Source: Microcoleaceae cyanobacterium UBA11344 (lineage in GTDB: Bacteria; Cyanobacteriota; Cyanobacteriia; Cyanobacteriales; Microcoleaceae). From it: a stretch of 13,036 nucleotides of DNA. A program made the position numbers and the translations under genes. Numbering within the stretch: position 1 is the stretch's first letter; every line of letters begins with the position of its first letter. Shown one piece after another: positions 6,431 to 13,036 of the stretch. The notes under the pieces were generated by a model. The model was not told the origin of the DNA, ran no database searches, and worked only from the letters and a program-made list of their open reading frames with translations. Where the stretch lies: positions 304 through 13,339 of the forward strand of contig DMYK01000628.1 in assembly GCA_003483675.1 (NCBI GenBank), given 5' to 3'.

Positions 6431-8032
6431 ATGACTGACTCTTCTTCCCTAGCCAACACCCTTTCCGAACCGCTGCGCCAGCCATTTTGGTGGGCAGCCC
6501 TAGCTTCTATCGGCCTTCACGGAGCGCTCGGAGTCGGCGCCCCTACGATCTCAAATTTCATTTATGGTGGAAATTCATCAAAAAATCTGCCCGGTTCAGT
6601 CGGATTGATCGAGCTAACTCCCGCAGAAATAAGCCGCCTGCCACAAACAATACCACCGCGGCCGACAAATTCGCGATTTTCGATCGCACCCGTTCCCCTT
6701 TCACCCATTCCCAAGTTAGCCCCGCCCTTGCCACCGGAACCTTCAGTCATTAACTTGCCGGCCATGCCGCCGGGAATGCCACCCCCAGGATTCTTTTCCC
6801 CTCTCCCTCTCCCCTCCCCCTCATTCACAGCCCCGCCACCTCCCACAACTCCACCCCTAACTCTCAAAACTCCTGCTCCGCAAATACAGACTATCATCCC
6901 GCAACTGCCGAATTCCGGTGTGATTTTTCCGCCGCTACCCGGTAATTTCGATCGCAATATCCCACCACCGCCATCATTGCCGTCATTGACGGAATCGCCC
7001 CAACTTCCGGGCCCAGTTGCCGAAGATGAGGGGGAGACACTCAAAAAGATCATCACCAGTAGAGGCGGATTGCCACTATTTCCAGACGGTGCTCCAGTCT
7101 TTACCCCTCAGTTTCCCATAAGCGGCACGAATTCTGGACCCGATGGAGCACCAAAATTAACTCAAAAAGATCCGAATAAAAGAAATCAAATCTCAGAAAC
7201 TCCCGAAGCAAGAGCGAGGAGGCAACAATTTGATCAGAATAATCGAAATTTTCAGCAGGGACTATCGGATTCAAACTTATCGGGCGATCGACAAGCATTG
7301 CTCGATAGTGGAAATAAATATATTGCCTTGTTTAACGAATTTAAACGGGCTTATCCTAACTTAGCAACGACGGGGCCGACTCCTGTGGATGTTCCTTATC
7401 CGACAGCAGCTTGCTCGCAACAGCTCGAAGGAGTATCAGTTTTCGGAGCAGTTGTCAACCCCCAAGGCATGATCGTTGCTAGCCCTAGAACGATCGTCCC
7501 GACGGGTTATGGTATTCTCGACAAGGCCGCTGAAACTGCGATTATTAACCCTTCTCTAATATTTCCACCAGCCAGCACGCACAAGCTTTACCAATTGACT
7601 GTCGAGTTTAAATACGACCCGAAAATCTGCGGCGGAGCTCCTCTAGCCCCACGTACAGTCCCCACTGAGCCAAAACCAGCAGGCCAACAGTCGCCACCAA
7701 CCGCCCCGACTGAAGAAGTGAAACCGCAGTGGGAGAAGCCTCCCGCAGCCCCAAACAAACCGAAACCAGGGCCCATCATGTCGCCGTCACCTGAGCCGAA
7801 ACCAGCCACCTCACCGTCGCCTGAGCCTGAGCCGAAACCAGCCACCTCACCGTCGCCGTCGCCTGAGCCTGAAGTTTCGCCTGCTGAAACCGCCTCACCG
7901 TCGCCTGAGCCTGAAGTTGTGCCTGCTCCCGCCGCCTCACCGTCGCCTGAGCCTGAACCAGCGCCTGCTCCCGCCGCCGAACCGTCGCCGTCGCCTGAAG
8001 TTGCGCCCTCTCCCACCGCTACCGAAAATTAA
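6431..8032 (+). CDS. Proline-rich TonB-like energy-transducer/envelope protein
   Basis: A 533-residue protein likely anchored in the inner membrane and spanning the periplasm. Residues 19-40 form an N-terminal membrane anchor (FWWAALASIGLHGALGV) after a short basic/polar leader, followed by GLIELTPAEISRLPQ, a motif I associate with cyanobacterial TonB-like proteins. Residues 70-235 are rich in Pro. Residues about 320-400 resemble a TonB C-terminal domain (GVSVFGAVVNPQG, ILDKAAETAI, YQLTVEFKYD). Unusually, about 130 residues follow that domain, dominated by SPSPEPE and KPATS units. I start at ATG 6431 because the open frame upstream encodes low-complexity repeat DNA and the TonB-like leader begins here; there is no Shine-Dalgarno sequence. 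No ExbB/ExbD gene is nearby. It could alternatively be a structural envelope spacer rather than a true energy transducer. Confidence 0.82.
   Translation: MTDSSSLANTLSEPLRQPFWWAALASIGLHGALGVGAPTISNFIYGGNSSKNLPGSVGLIELTPAEISRLPQTIPPRPTNSRFSIAPVPLSPIPKLAPPLPPEPSVINLPAMPPGMPPPGFFSPLPLPSPSFTAPPPPTTPPLTLKTPAPQIQTIIPQLPNSGVIFPPLPGNFDRNIPPPPSLPSLTESPQLPGPVAEDEGETLKKIITSRGGLPLFPDGAPVFTPQFPISGTNSGPDGAPKLTQKDPNKRNQISETPEARARRQQFDQNNRNFQQGLSDSNLSGDRQALLDSGNKYIALFNEFKRAYPNLATTGPTPVDVPYPTAACSQQLEGVSVFGAVVNPQGMIVASPRTIVPTGYGILDKAAETAIINPSLIFPPASTHKLYQLTVEFKYDPKICGGAPLAPRTVPTEPKPAGQQSPPTAPTEEVKPQWEKPPAAPNKPKPGPIMSPSPEPKPATSPSPEPEPKPATSPSPSPEPEVSPAETASPSPEPEVVPAPAASPSPEPEPAPAPAAEPSPSPEVAPSPTATEN
7786..8010 (+). 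repeat. In-frame repeats coding a Pro/Ser/Glu tail
   Basis: The DNA repeats variants of CACCGTCGCCTGAGCCTGA inside the 3' end of the TonB-like gene, coding SPSPEPE(P/V) units separated by KPATS or Ala-rich linkers. Repeat number is likely to vary between strains by slippage; that last point is inference. Confidence 0.75.
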
Positions 8033-8085
8033 TGGTTAATTGGGCATTGGGAATCGGTAATGGGTAATCGGTAATTGGTTGGTTG
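8030..8085 (+). repeat. G-rich heptad array starting on a stop codon
   Basis: Eight 7-mers in register: TAATGGT, TAATTGG, GCATTGG, GAATCGG, TAATGGG, TAATCGG, TAATTGG, TTGGTTG. The first three bases are the TAA stop codon of the TonB-like gene. It can pair with the C-rich array at 8138-8172, for example ATTGGGAAT 8046-8054 with ATTCCCAAT 8142-8150. Confidence 0.8.
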
Positions 8086-8137
8086 TTATTTCTTGGTTTT
8101 TGGTTGTTAGTTTTAGTTGTCAGTTCCAAGGCCAAGG

Positions 8138-8172
8138 CCCAATTCCCAATTCCCAATTCCCAATTCCCAATT
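8138..8172 (+). repeat. C-rich heptad array (CCCAATT)x5
   Basis: Five perfect copies of CCCAATT, followed by CCCC and then directly by the stop codon (8177-8179, minus strand) of the convergent methyltransferase gene. With the G-rich array it forms a stem-loop-capable element that fills the whole convergent intergenic gap, and it could serve as a two-way terminator or mRNA end. Confidence 0.85.
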
Positions 8173-8176
8173 CCCC

Positions 8177-8911
8177 TTAAAATTTAACTTTATACATTTG
8201 AAACAGTTCGCCGCTCTGCTTTTTGACTATTTTAGCGCCAGCATTTTTAATCAATTTTTCCCAGTCTTCAATTGTCTCTAAAAATACTTCGCCGGCTCGA
8301 TAAGTTTCTAAAATTGCCCAATCTTCCGCGAGGGGAGCTTCGGGGTTGAGGACATCAAAAACCATGTTACCTTCTGGTTTTAAAACTCGCTTGACTTCTC
8401 CCATCACAATCTTCCAATAGTCGATCGGAAAATAACAACTAAAGCCTGTAGCTATGCACAAATCGAACTGAGCCTCCTCATAATTCAATTGGTGAGCGGG
8501 GGCCCATTCTACACCTTTAAACAGCTTAGAATTGAGCTGAGGGCCGCGAGCGTTCAAGGCATCTCTGGCGGCGCTGCTGATTTCCTGACCGTAAAAAAAT
8601 GCTTCCCAGTCTCGCCAAGGGTAGATTAAAAAGCTGACTCCGCAGCCAATATCTAAACAGCGCTGATTTTTTTGAGGTTTGGCAATTTGCCAGAAGGGAG
8701 AAACTGTTTTAGCTTGCAGAGTGCCCGCGACTGATTCCCGAAAAATCGGCATTGCTTCTACTTCTTCGGGTAAAGCGAAAGCTTCTCCTCGGTATTCGCG
8801 ATCGAACCGGGAAGCAACCTGTGACAGTAAAACTTGCCAGCTATCTGATTTTCCCTTGGCAAACCAAGTTGGCTCTGAACCTGCTGCTGGACGATCGGAC
8901 TTTTTAGACAT
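8177..8911 (-). CDS. Class I SAM-dependent methyltransferase
   Basis: A 244-residue soluble methyltransferase of unknown substrate. After about 80 residues of N-terminal extension, the Rossmann core shows motif I CLDIGCGVS (85-93), an acidic residue ending strand 2 (GQEIS, Glu110), a motif IV-like QFDLCIATGFSCYFP (148-162), and the post-motif segment RVLKPEGNMVFDVLNP (175-190). The C-terminal part is short, lacking the extra strands of many small-molecule enzymes. ATG 8911 is preceded by AAAAGG, located within the last codons of the upstream small gene, so the two genes are probably co-transcribed and perhaps translationally coupled. The stop codon abuts a heptad array. It could act on a lipid, quinone-like or other small metabolite; the sequence does not decide. 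Confidence 0.88.
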   Translation of the reverse strand: MSKKSDRPAAGSEPTWFAKGKSDSWQVLLSQVASRFDREYRGEAFALPEEVEAMPIFRESVAGTLQAKTVSPFWQIAKPQKNQRCLDIGCGVSFLIYPWRDWEAFFYGQEISSAARDALNARGPQLNSKLFKGVEWAPAHQLNYEEAQFDLCIATGFSCYFPIDYWKIVMGEVKRVLKPEGNMVFDVLNPEAPLAEDWAILETYRAGEVFLETIEDWEKLIKNAGAKIVKKQSGELFQMYKVKF

Positions 8912-8918
8912 TCTGGAA

Positions 8919-9116
8919 TTACCTTTTGGAGGCTTTGAGTGCCTTTGTAAAGTTTTGGCGATAAGGCTTATTAAAAATTAATGCAGGCCACAGCAGCGAC
9001 AGCTTCAACCGATTTGGAAAACTTCTGTCGAAGTTGGTGCGATCGAAACCATTCCAAAATTTCCAAATACCGCCGCCGTAAGCGATCAACAATGCCAAGC
9101 TAATTAACTCACTCAT
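8919..9116 (-). CDS. Small conserved-type membrane-associated protein
   Basis: A 65-residue protein. It opens MSELISLALLIAYGGGIW, a hydrophobic stretch long enough for one membrane helix, followed by a basic, aromatic part (KFWNGFDRTNFDRS, then RLKLSLLWPALIF, a second possible hydrophobic stretch) and a Lys-rich end (FTKALKASKR). I recall similar short proteins in other cyanobacteria, but I do not know a function. ATG 9116 has an AGGGG 8-9 nt upstream. It ends 7 bp before the methyltransferase start and carries that gene's ribosome binding site in its last codons, which argues that it is a real, translated gene and the first gene of a two-gene transcript. A role linked to its methyltransferase neighbour is only a guess. 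Confidence 0.7.
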   Translation of the reverse strand: MSELISLALLIAYGGGIWKFWNGFDRTNFDRSFPNRLKLSLLWPALIFNKPYRQNFTKALKASKR

Positions 9117-9305
9117 TTCAAAAACCCCTAAGTAAGAGATCGGATTTTGGGTCAGCTCGTTAAAGCGCTACCCTTAATCTATCATTTCTCAGACCGAAAG
9201 CAATTTGATCTCCAGCTCCCGGATTCATTCCAACGCGCAGACTCGGACGGAGCCAGAAAACACCTCCGCATCCTGATCGCCAGCCCCGCATTCATTTGTG
9301 GGATC

Positions 9306-9333
9306 AATCTTAAATCTCAAATCTCAAATCGGC
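9306..9333 (+). repeat. Heptad repeat array, AATCTCA class
   Basis: Four 7-mers in register: AATCTTA, AATCTCA, AATCTCA, AATCGGC, then TGAC. Its right end (AATCGG(C/T)TGAC) is shared with the array at 949-973. Confidence 0.65.
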
Positions 9334-9364
9334 TGACGCGAATTTGAACACACTGTTCACGCTC

Positions 9365-9424
9365 GCGTAGTCGAAGTGCACTCGCTACCGGGGATCAACC
9401 GGTCACAGAGCGTAGTCGAAGCGC
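9365..9424 (+). repeat. Direct repeat pair GCGTAGTCGAAGnGC
   Basis: Two 15-bp copies at 9365-9379 and 9410-9424 differ at one position (T/C) and start 45 bp apart. The inverted repeat ACCGG/CCGGT lies between them. Two copies are not enough to call an array; binding sites or debris of a dispersed repeat are both possible. Confidence 0.5.
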
Positions 9425-9491
9425 CCAAGATTTCGGAGACTCACGGATAATAATTAATTAAGAGCTGAGATCTGACGGCTGACCCAACAAT

Positions 9492-9520
9492 TTGAGATTT
9501 TCATTCGAGTTAAAAATAAT
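9492..9520 (+). promoter_or_regulatory. Candidate sigma-70-type promoter of the guanylyltransferase gene
   Basis: TTGAGA at 9492-9497 and AATAAT at 9515-9520 are separated by 17 nt, about 30 nt upstream of ATG 9551. This is a pattern match only and AT-rich DNA gives such matches by chance. Confidence 0.3.
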
Positions 9521-9538
9521 TAGGAGTGCTTTTTAAGC

Positions 9539-9545
9539 AAGGAGG
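9539..9545 (+). promoter_or_regulatory. Strong ribosome binding site
   Basis: AAGGAGG ends 5 nt before ATG 9551. This is the best Shine-Dalgarno sequence in the window and fixes the start of the guanylyltransferase gene. Confidence 0.8.
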
Positions 9546-9550
9546 ATTTT

Positions 9551-12094
9551 ATGCGTGCAGTGCTGATGGCTGGGGGGTCGGGAACGAGGCTCAGACCCCT
9601 GACTTGCGATTTGCCCAAACCGATGGTCCCAATTTTAAATCGCCCGATCGCAGAACACATTATCAATTTGCTCAAAAGGCATGACATTACGGAAATTATT
9701 GCCACGCTGCACTATCTTCCCGATGTCATGCGCGAATACTTTGGTGACGGCAGCGAGTTTGGCGTCCAAATGACTTACGCTGTAGAGGAAGACCAACCTC
9801 TCGGCACCGCAGGCTGTGTCAAAAATATTGCGGAATTGCTCGATCGAACTTTCCTGGTAATTAGTGGCGACAGTATCACAGATTTTAACTTGACGGCTGC
9901 TCTGCAATTTCACCGCAGCAAGGCATCCAAAGCCACGTTAATTTTAACTCGCGTTCCCAACCCGATGGAATTCGGAGTCGTGATTACTGATGAAAATTAC
10001 CGGATCAGTCGCTTTCTGGAAAAGCCCTCCAGCAGCGAAATTTTCTCCGATACTGTCAATACTGGCATCTACATTTTAGAACCGGAAGTCTTGAACTACC
10101 TGCCGGCCACTCAAGAGTGCGATTTCTCAAAAGACTTGTTTCCCTTGCTGCTGGAAAAAGGCGAGCCGATGTATGGCTACATCGCCGAGGGTTACTGGTG
10201 CGATGTCGGCCAGCTAGATGTCTACCGAGAAGCTCAGTACGATGCTCTCCAGTTCAAGGTCAAACTGGATTTGAGCTACTACGACCAAGTGCAATCGGGA
10301 ATATGGGTGGGTCAGAATACTTTTATTGATGATAGCGCGATCGTGGAAGTACCCGCCATGATCGGCAACAACTGTCGCATTGGAGCTAGAGTCAAAATCG
10401 AAGCTGGTACCGTGATCGGAGATAACGTCACTGTCGGCGCCGACGCCAACCTCAAACGTCCTATAGTCTGGAACGGAGCAATTATCGGCGAAGATGCTCA
10501 TCTCAGGGCCTGCGTGATTTGTCGGAGCACCCGCGTAGACAGGCGCGCTCACATATTGGAAGGTGCTGTTGTGGGTTCGATGTCCATCGTCGGAGAAGAA
10601 GCGCAAGTCGGGCCAAGCGTCCGCGTCTGGCCGAGCAAAAATATTGAATCCGGCGCTTTGTTAAATCATAATTTAATTTGGGGAGAGCAAGCTAAGCGGA
10701 ATTTGTTTGGTCAGCGGGGCGTTCAAGGACTGGCAAATATTGATATTACCCCGGAATTTGCGGTGAAATTGGGCGCGGCTTACGGCTCGACTTTGAAACC
10801 GGGGTCTTCGGTATCGGTTTCTCGCGATCAGCGGAGCATTTCGCGGATGGTTTCTAGGTCCTTGATTGCTGGTTTGATGTCCGTGGGAATTAGTGTGGTC
10901 AATTTGGAATCGACGGCAATTCCGATCGCGCGATCGGTTTCATGTACTCTGTCAGTGGCTGGCGGCATTCACGTTCGCATTTCGCCCGATCGTTCCGACC
11001 ACATTTTAATTGAATTCTTCGACATCAAAGGCATCAATATTACTAAAGCGGTGGAGAAGAAAATCGAGGGCGCTTATTTTAAGGAAGATTTGCGACGGGC
11101 GCTAATTCCTGAAATTGGGGAAATGTCGTACTTTGACCAATCTCTTGAGGTTTACTCCCGCACCTTTGAGCGGCAGATGAATGTTGACGCAATTCGCTAC
11201 AGCAATTCTAAGGTGGTAATCGATTACGTTTACGCAGTTTCCGGGGCATTTCTGCCACAAATACTAGCTAAGTTTGGCTGCGATGCGGTGGTGCTCAATG
11301 CTAGTCTCAAACAAAGTTCTCTGAGCCACGGGGAGCGGGAATATTTGCTCGACCAACTCGGCCGGGTGGTGAAAGCTCTCAGCGCTAATTTTGGGGTGCA
11401 AGTTTCAGCCAATGGCGAACAGTTAATTTTGGTAGACGAATCGGGAATAGCGATTCGGGGGGAAATGCTGACGGCGCTGATGGTAAATTTGATGCTGACT
11501 TCTCATCCCAGAGGTACAGTGGTAGTACCAGTAAATGCGTCGTCTGCCGTAGAGGCGATCGCCCGTCGCTACCAAAGCAAGGTAATCCGCACTAAGGCGA
11601 ACCCAACTGCTTTGATGGAAGCCGCTCACGGGAATCCTAATGTGGTTTTGGGCGGCAGTGGCAGTATGGGTTTTATTTTCCCACAATTGCATCCCGGATT
11701 TGACGGCATGTTCTGCATTGCTAAAGTGATCGAAATGATGACGATTCAGGAGCGATCGCTCGGACAAATAAAGGCTGAACTTCCCCGCGTCACTCACCGC
11801 AGTTACAGCGTCCGTTGTCCTTGGATGGTCAAGGGTTCGCTGATGCGATATTTAGTAGAAACTCATTCGCCCGATCATCTAGAATTAATAGATGGGGTCA
11901 AGATTTTCAACTATGACAATGACAATTGGATATTAGTTTTGCCCGATGCTAGCGAACCCATCGTGCACATCTTCGCCAACAGCGATGACCGAGATTGGGT
12001 AGCTGAAACTTTGAAGGAGTACCGCGCCCTGGTCAACGATTTTGTCACCCAAACTGAGGCTGCGGTGCGCCAGAATAAATTAGGTAACGAGTAA
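9551..12094 (+). CDS. Mannose-1-phosphate guanylyltransferase with degenerate phosphomannomutase-like domain
   Basis: An 847-residue cytosolic protein. Residues 2-230 are a sugar-phosphate nucleotidyltransferase: signature [13 protein letters not shown] (6-18) with PKP (22-24), [10 protein letters not shown] (79-88), metal-binding VISGD (103-107), LEKP (156-159) and WCDVGQ (216-221). Residues 250-375 are hexapeptide repeats of a left-handed beta-helix. Residues 385-830 are phosphohexomutase-like (FGQRGVQG, then [10 protein letters not shown]). The likely reaction is mannose-1-phosphate plus GTP to GDP-mannose, feeding polysaccharide or lipid glycosylation; the sugar is inferred from architecture, and glucose-1-phosphate is an alternative. 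The mutase part lacks the phosphoserine motif (TASHNP expected; [11 protein letters not shown] seen near 474-484) and the DGDGDR metal loop (LILVDESG near 625-632), so it should not be an active mutase. The gene appears single, with a heptad array starting at its stop codon. Confidence 0.88.
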   Translation: MRAVLMAGGSGTRLRPLTCDLPKPMVPILNRPIAEHIINLLKRHDITEIIATLHYLPDVMREYFGDGSEFGVQMTYAVEEDQPLGTAGCVKNIAELLDRTFLVISGDSITDFNLTAALQFHRSKASKATLILTRVPNPMEFGVVITDENYRISRFLEKPSSSEIFSDTVNTGIYILEPEVLNYLPATQECDFSKDLFPLLLEKGEPMYGYIAEGYWCDVGQLDVYREAQYDALQFKVKLDLSYYDQVQSGIWVGQNTFIDDSAIVEVPAMIGNNCRIGARVKIEAGTVIGDNVTVGADANLKRPIVWNGAIIGEDAHLRACVICRSTRVDRRAHILEGAVVGSMSIVGEEAQVGPSVRVWPSKNIESGALLNHNLIWGEQAKRNLFGQRGVQGLANIDITPEFAVKLGAAYGSTLKPGSSVSVSRDQRSISRMVSRSLIAGLMSVGISVVNLESTAIPIARSVSCTLSVAGGIHVRISPDRSDHILIEFFDIKGINITKAVEKKIEGAYFKEDLRRALIPEIGEMSYFDQSLEVYSRTFERQMNVDAIRYSNSKVVIDYVYAVSGAFLPQILAKFGCDAVVLNASLKQSSLSHGEREYLLDQLGRVVKALSANFGVQVSANGEQLILVDESGIAIRGEMLTALMVNLMLTSHPRGTVVVPVNASSAVEAIARRYQSKVIRTKANPTALMEAAHGNPNVVLGGSGSMGFIFPQLHPGFDGMFCIAKVIEMMTIQERSLGQIKAELPRVTHRSYSVRCPWMVKGSLMRYLVETHSPDHLELIDGVKIFNYDNDNWILVLPDASEPIVHIFANSDDRDWVAETLKEYRALVNDFVTQTEAAVRQNKLGNE

Positions 12095-12126
12095 TGGGTA
12101 ATGGATAATGGGTAATGGGTAATGGA
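12085..12126 (+). repeat. G-rich heptad array starting around a stop codon
   Basis: Six 7-mers in register: TAACGAG, TAATGGG, TAATGGA, TAATGGG, TAATGGG, TAATGGA. The second unit begins on the TAA stop codon of the guanylyltransferase gene. GTAATGGG (12091-12098) can pair with CCCATTAC (12252-12259). Confidence 0.8.
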
Positions 12127-12133
12127 ACTAACA

Positions 12134-12254
12134 AATTCCCAATTCCCGATGCCCAATTCCCGATGCCCGATGCCCGATGCCCGATGCCCAATGCCCAATT
12201 CCTAATTCCCAACTCCCAATCCCTCCGCTTCGCTTCGCCCAATTCCCAATTCCC
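12134..12254 (+). repeat. C-rich heptad array, AATTCCC/GATGCCC classes
   Basis: Thirteen 7-mers in register at 12134-12224, mixing AATTCCC and GATGCCC with variants AATGCCC, AATTCCT, AACTCCC and AATCCCT. An interruption (12225-12240, containing GCTTC repeats) is followed by two more AATTCCC units. The array reaches to within 8 nt of the SSB start codon. GATGCCC has its longest run (four units, 12162-12189). Confidence 0.85.
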
Positions 12255-12262
12255 ATTACGTT

Positions 12263-12829
12263 ATGAATAGCTTCATTTTGATGGCGGAAATAATTCAACA
12301 ACCGCAACTCCGTTATACTCCAGACAATCAACTTCAGATCGCTGAAATGCTGGTGCAGTTTCCAGGCCCAAAACCCGAAGATCCGCCCGAACATTTGAAG
12401 GTGATCGGATGGGGCAATTTGGCAGTGGAAATTCACGATAAATATCACGAGGGCGATCGCGTGATTATTGAAGGCCGACTGGGCATGAATACGATCGAAA
12501 GAGATGGTATTAAAGAAAAGCGTGCTGAAATGACAGCTCAAAAAATTCATAGTCTCGGAGCCGATTCAATCAGTTCTATGAGTTCAGTTCCTGCAAGTAG
12601 AACCAGCTCGGAACCAGCTCAAATTCGCGACAGTACGCCTCCGACAGTGCCTAGCAATGTGGTACCTATGGGTTCGCGAAACCGCAGTTCTAGCAGCGCT
12701 CCAGGAGGCGCTAATCGCACTTCTAGCTCTGATTGGAACTCCCATCAGTCTCCAAATTCAGAGTCCGATCGCCCGTCAAGTTCCTCTAAGGAAGCTGACA
12801 ATCCCGATTACGATCCAATTCCGTTTTAA
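12263..12829 (+). CDS. ssb: Single-stranded DNA-binding protein
   Basis: An SSB of 188 residues that coats single-stranded DNA in replication and repair. Residues 1-100 form the OB-fold, in the cyanobacterial style: [10 protein letters not shown] opening, [21 protein letters not shown] (45-54), [14 protein letters not shown] (64-77) and [13 protein letters not shown]. Residues 105-178 are a flexible Ser/Pro/Asn-rich linker. The last residues, PDYDPIPF, are the acidic-hydrophobic tip that binds SSB partner proteins (compare DDDIPF of E. coli). I start at ATG 12263 because the OB-fold begins there; ATG 12281 is the only near alternative and would lose the first strand. No Shine-Dalgarno is present and the leader is made of heptad repeats. 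Cyanobacteria may carry more than one SSB-like gene, so it may not be the only copy. Confidence 0.92.
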   Translation: MNSFILMAEIIQQPQLRYTPDNQLQIAEMLVQFPGPKPEDPPEHLKVIGWGNLAVEIHDKYHEGDRVIIEGRLGMNTIERDGIKEKRAEMTAQKIHSLGADSISSMSSVPASRTSSEPAQIRDSTPPTVPSNVVPMGSRNRSSSSAPGGANRTSSSDWNSHQSPNSESDRPSSSSKEADNPDYDPIPF

Positions 12830-12868
12830 CTCGCCGAAGAGCACGATTCTCAATAAGCCTTTCATAGC

Positions 12869-13021
12869 AAATCCGGTTGCATCGGAATGATTAAACCGCG
12901 AAGACGCGAAGAGCGCGAAGGAAGAACAGAATCTGCTTATTTCTCTTTCTTCGTGTTCGCGTGCCTCGCGGTTCATTTAATCTTACGACCTATTAGTTAT
13001 TATTCCGATGCAACCGGAATT
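12869..13021. mobile_element. Nested inverted-repeat element (MITE-like), 150 bp
   Basis: The outer arms are a perfect 17-bp inverted repeat: TCCGGTTGCATCGGAAT at 12872-12888 and ATTCCGATGCAACCGGA at 13002-13018. Inside them is a second, imperfect inverted repeat: AACCGCGAAGACGCGAAG (12894-12911) against the complement of 12949-12973, which contains CGTGTTCGCGTGCCTCGCGG. No protein fits. Partial copies occur at 811-918 and 4701-4740, showing that it is dispersed. Target-site duplications are not obvious. It could be a MITE, a REP/BIME-like folding element, or a terminator-like structure after ssb. Confidence 0.6.
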
Positions 13022-13036
13022 GAGATCGCGGGCGGG

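Larger units (their letters stand above)
9117..9550. other. Divergent intergenic region, repeat-rich
   Basis: About 430 bp without a supportable gene. It holds an AATCTCA-class heptad array (9306-9333), a direct repeat GCGTAGTCGAAGnGC (9365-9379 and 9410-9424), a small inverted repeat ACCGG/CCGGT (9387-9391/9399-9403) between those copies, a candidate promoter (9492-9520), and the ribosome binding site of the guanylyltransferase gene. The promoter for the small protein/methyltransferase pair should lie at the left end, but I cannot point to it. Confidence 0.5.

Noticed and set aside
7588..8016. Long minus-strand frame rich in Gly/Ser opposite the TonB-like tail
   Set aside because: It is the complement of the CCG/TCG/GAG-rich proline repeats, with no independent start signal or domain.
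12092..12254. CRISPR array
   Set aside because: Units are 7 nt and contiguous, with no 28-37-nt repeats separated by unique spacers and no cas genes in the window.
12128..12550. Minus-strand frames with [14 protein letters not shown] repeats over the ssb leader
   Set aside because: They are translations of the C-rich heptad array read backwards; the repeating peptide reflects the 7-nt DNA period over three codons, not a protein.
1..13036. tRNA, rRNA, riboswitch, toxin-antitoxin or defence-system genes
   Set aside because: I looked on both strands and saw no cloverleaf, rRNA-like or known riboswitch motif and no recognisable defence or toxin-antitoxin pair; a Uma2 remnant alone is not evidence of a defence system.

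Overview
The window looks like chromosomal DNA of a filamentous, Oscillatoriales-type cyanobacterium (Microcoleus/Oscillatoria-like; this is inference). The reasons are: HIP1 octamers (GCGATCGC at 373, 4526, 11555, 11752 and 12453) and many partial GCGATCG sites; intergenic arrays of 7-nt repeats; and protein families that are typically cyanobacterial (Uma2-type nuclease, TonB-like protein opening with the GLIELTPAE motif, mannose-1-phosphate guanylyltransferase with a phosphomannomutase-like tail, short cyanobacterial-type SSB).

Layout, left to right: a decayed SAM-methyltransferase gene (about 75-744, +); a repeat-rich gap; a DUF427 protein (985-1479, -); a Na+/H+-type antiporter with a TrkA-N/RCK domain (1896-3785, +); a Uma2-family gene broken by one frameshift in a homopolymer (3855-4591, -); a heavily decayed alpha/beta-hydrolase gene (4744-5426, -); an intact Nudix hydrolase (5604-6083, +); a proline-rich TonB-like protein (6431-8032, +); a convergent pair of a SAM methyltransferase (8177-8911, -) and a small membrane protein just upstream of it (8919-9116, -), probably one transcript; an 847-residue mannose-1-phosphate guanylyltransferase with a phosphomannomutase-like domain that has lost its catalytic motifs (9551-12094, +); an SSB (12263-12829, +); and a 150-bp nested inverted-repeat element at the right edge.

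There is no clear multi-gene pathway or defence island. Most intact genes are independent housekeeping or envelope functions: ion/proton exchange, nucleotide-derivative hydrolysis, outer-membrane energy coupling or envelope spanning, GDP-mannose supply for polysaccharide, and ssDNA binding. Three of eleven genes are pseudogenes, and their ancestral frames can be reconstructed by eye.

The most distinctive feature is the non-coding DNA. Seven-nucleotide repeats in at least three sequence classes sit in almost every gap. Two composite elements (G-rich heptads, spacer, C-rich heptads) begin exactly on the stop codon of the upstream gene. One of them fills the whole space between two convergent stop codons. 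A second repeat family, with outer arms ATTCCGATGCAACCGGA and inner arms AACCGCGAAGACGCGAAG, is present as one full copy and two partial copies and looks like a non-autonomous mobile or folding element.
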